A stretch of DNA of 64,000 nucleotides from Lachnospiraceae bacterium (GTDB taxonomy: Bacteria > Bacillota_A > Clostridia > Lachnospirales > Lachnospiraceae), in contig JAIKXV010000073.1 of NCBI GenBank assembly GCA_024683935.1, positions 50,937-114,936 of the forward strand, read 5' to 3'. The translations under genes and the position numbers were made by a program. The notes under the pieces are model-generated. The model worked only from the letters and a program-made list of their open reading frames with translations, was not told the origin of the DNA and ran no database searches. Positions 63,864 through 64,000 of the stretch are shown here, piece after piece; within the stretch, counting starts at the first letter, position 1, and each line of letters starts with the position of its first letter.

Positions 63864-64000
63864 GTTTGTCATGCTCAGATATAAGTAAAAACAACAGTTT
63901 TCACTTATTATACCCCATCCCAAAAACTCTAAAAAGCGGAAAAATAAGGTTTATGATTGCATTCTCTTTTACTGACTTGCGATTACTTTTTCACTCAAAG

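Noticed and set aside
1..64000. CRISPR arrays, tRNA or rRNA genes, prophage or defence islands
   Set aside because: No direct-repeat/spacer pattern, no cloverleaf or rRNA sequence recognised, and no phage structural, restriction, toxin-antitoxin or retron-like genes seen.

Overview
The window looks like a chromosomal segment of an anaerobic, low-to-mid GC Firmicute, most likely a Clostridia/Lachnospiraceae-type bacterium. Pointers are an NfnAB ferredoxin:NADP transhydrogenase pair, a monofunctional formate-THF ligase beside folD, a giant 2-hydroxyacyl-CoA-dehydratase-activase-like protein, the rplS-rbgA-rnhB-ylqG-ylqH order known from Firmicutes, a Gram-positive LexA/YneA-type SOS gene and many zinc-ribbon membrane proteins. 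Nearly everything is on the + strand in long, tightly packed operons; only lexA and the yneA-like gene run the other way. No rRNA, tRNA or CRISPR array is visible.

Layout. 1-5.5 kb: a partial PP2C/SpoIIE phosphatase overlapping a BMP-family lipoprotein and a FliB/YkgJ cysteine-cluster protein, then a DUF362 ferredoxin-like protein and a SIMPL protein. 5.6-12.8 kb: branched-chain amino acid uptake (livKHMGF) followed by leuCD; a strong promoter and an intrinsic-terminator-like hairpin precede livK. 12.8-21.3 kb: uppP, ftsK/spoIIIE, fhs, a stand-alone cyclic-nucleotide-binding-domain protein, folD and a zinc-ribbon/TPR protein. 21.3-24.5 kb: nfnAB and another zinc-ribbon membrane protein. 24.5-33.4 kb: rlmH, phoH, a PgpH-like protein with a degenerate HD domain, ybeY, a DUF3048 lipoprotein, a MurJ/SpoVB-type flippase and two flavoproteins. 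33.4-36.3 kb: proB, 5-formyl-THF cyclo-ligase and miaB. 36.4-43.4 kb: a structured leader, rplS, lepB, rbgA, lepB, rnhB, FliK-like and FlhB-C-like proteins, yraN and a divergent PRPP synthetase, which meets lexA tail to tail. 44.1-52.2 kb: manA, the 1434-residue activase-like protein, three poorly known small/membrane proteins and a patatin. 52.2-61.6 kb: an M16C metalloprotease, era, recO, a membrane-anchored unknown, glyS and alaS, closed by a clear terminator. 61.7-64 kb: a LysM/YneA-like gene under three LexA boxes, and a frameshifted IS30-family transposase running to the window end.

Most of the window is housekeeping. The items that stand out are: the triple LexA operator on the yneA-like gene while lexA itself shows none; the PgpH homologue that has lost its sensory ectodomain and most metal ligands; the promoter-hairpin leader upstream of livK; the BMP lipoprotein translationally coupled to a PP2C phosphatase; the stand-alone cNMP-binding domain inside the one-carbon operon; and a dispersed GTCATCCTGAGC-type intergenic repeat found twice. 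I did not see a convincing wholly new multi-gene system such as a defence island. All calls rest on reading motifs by eye, with no database search.
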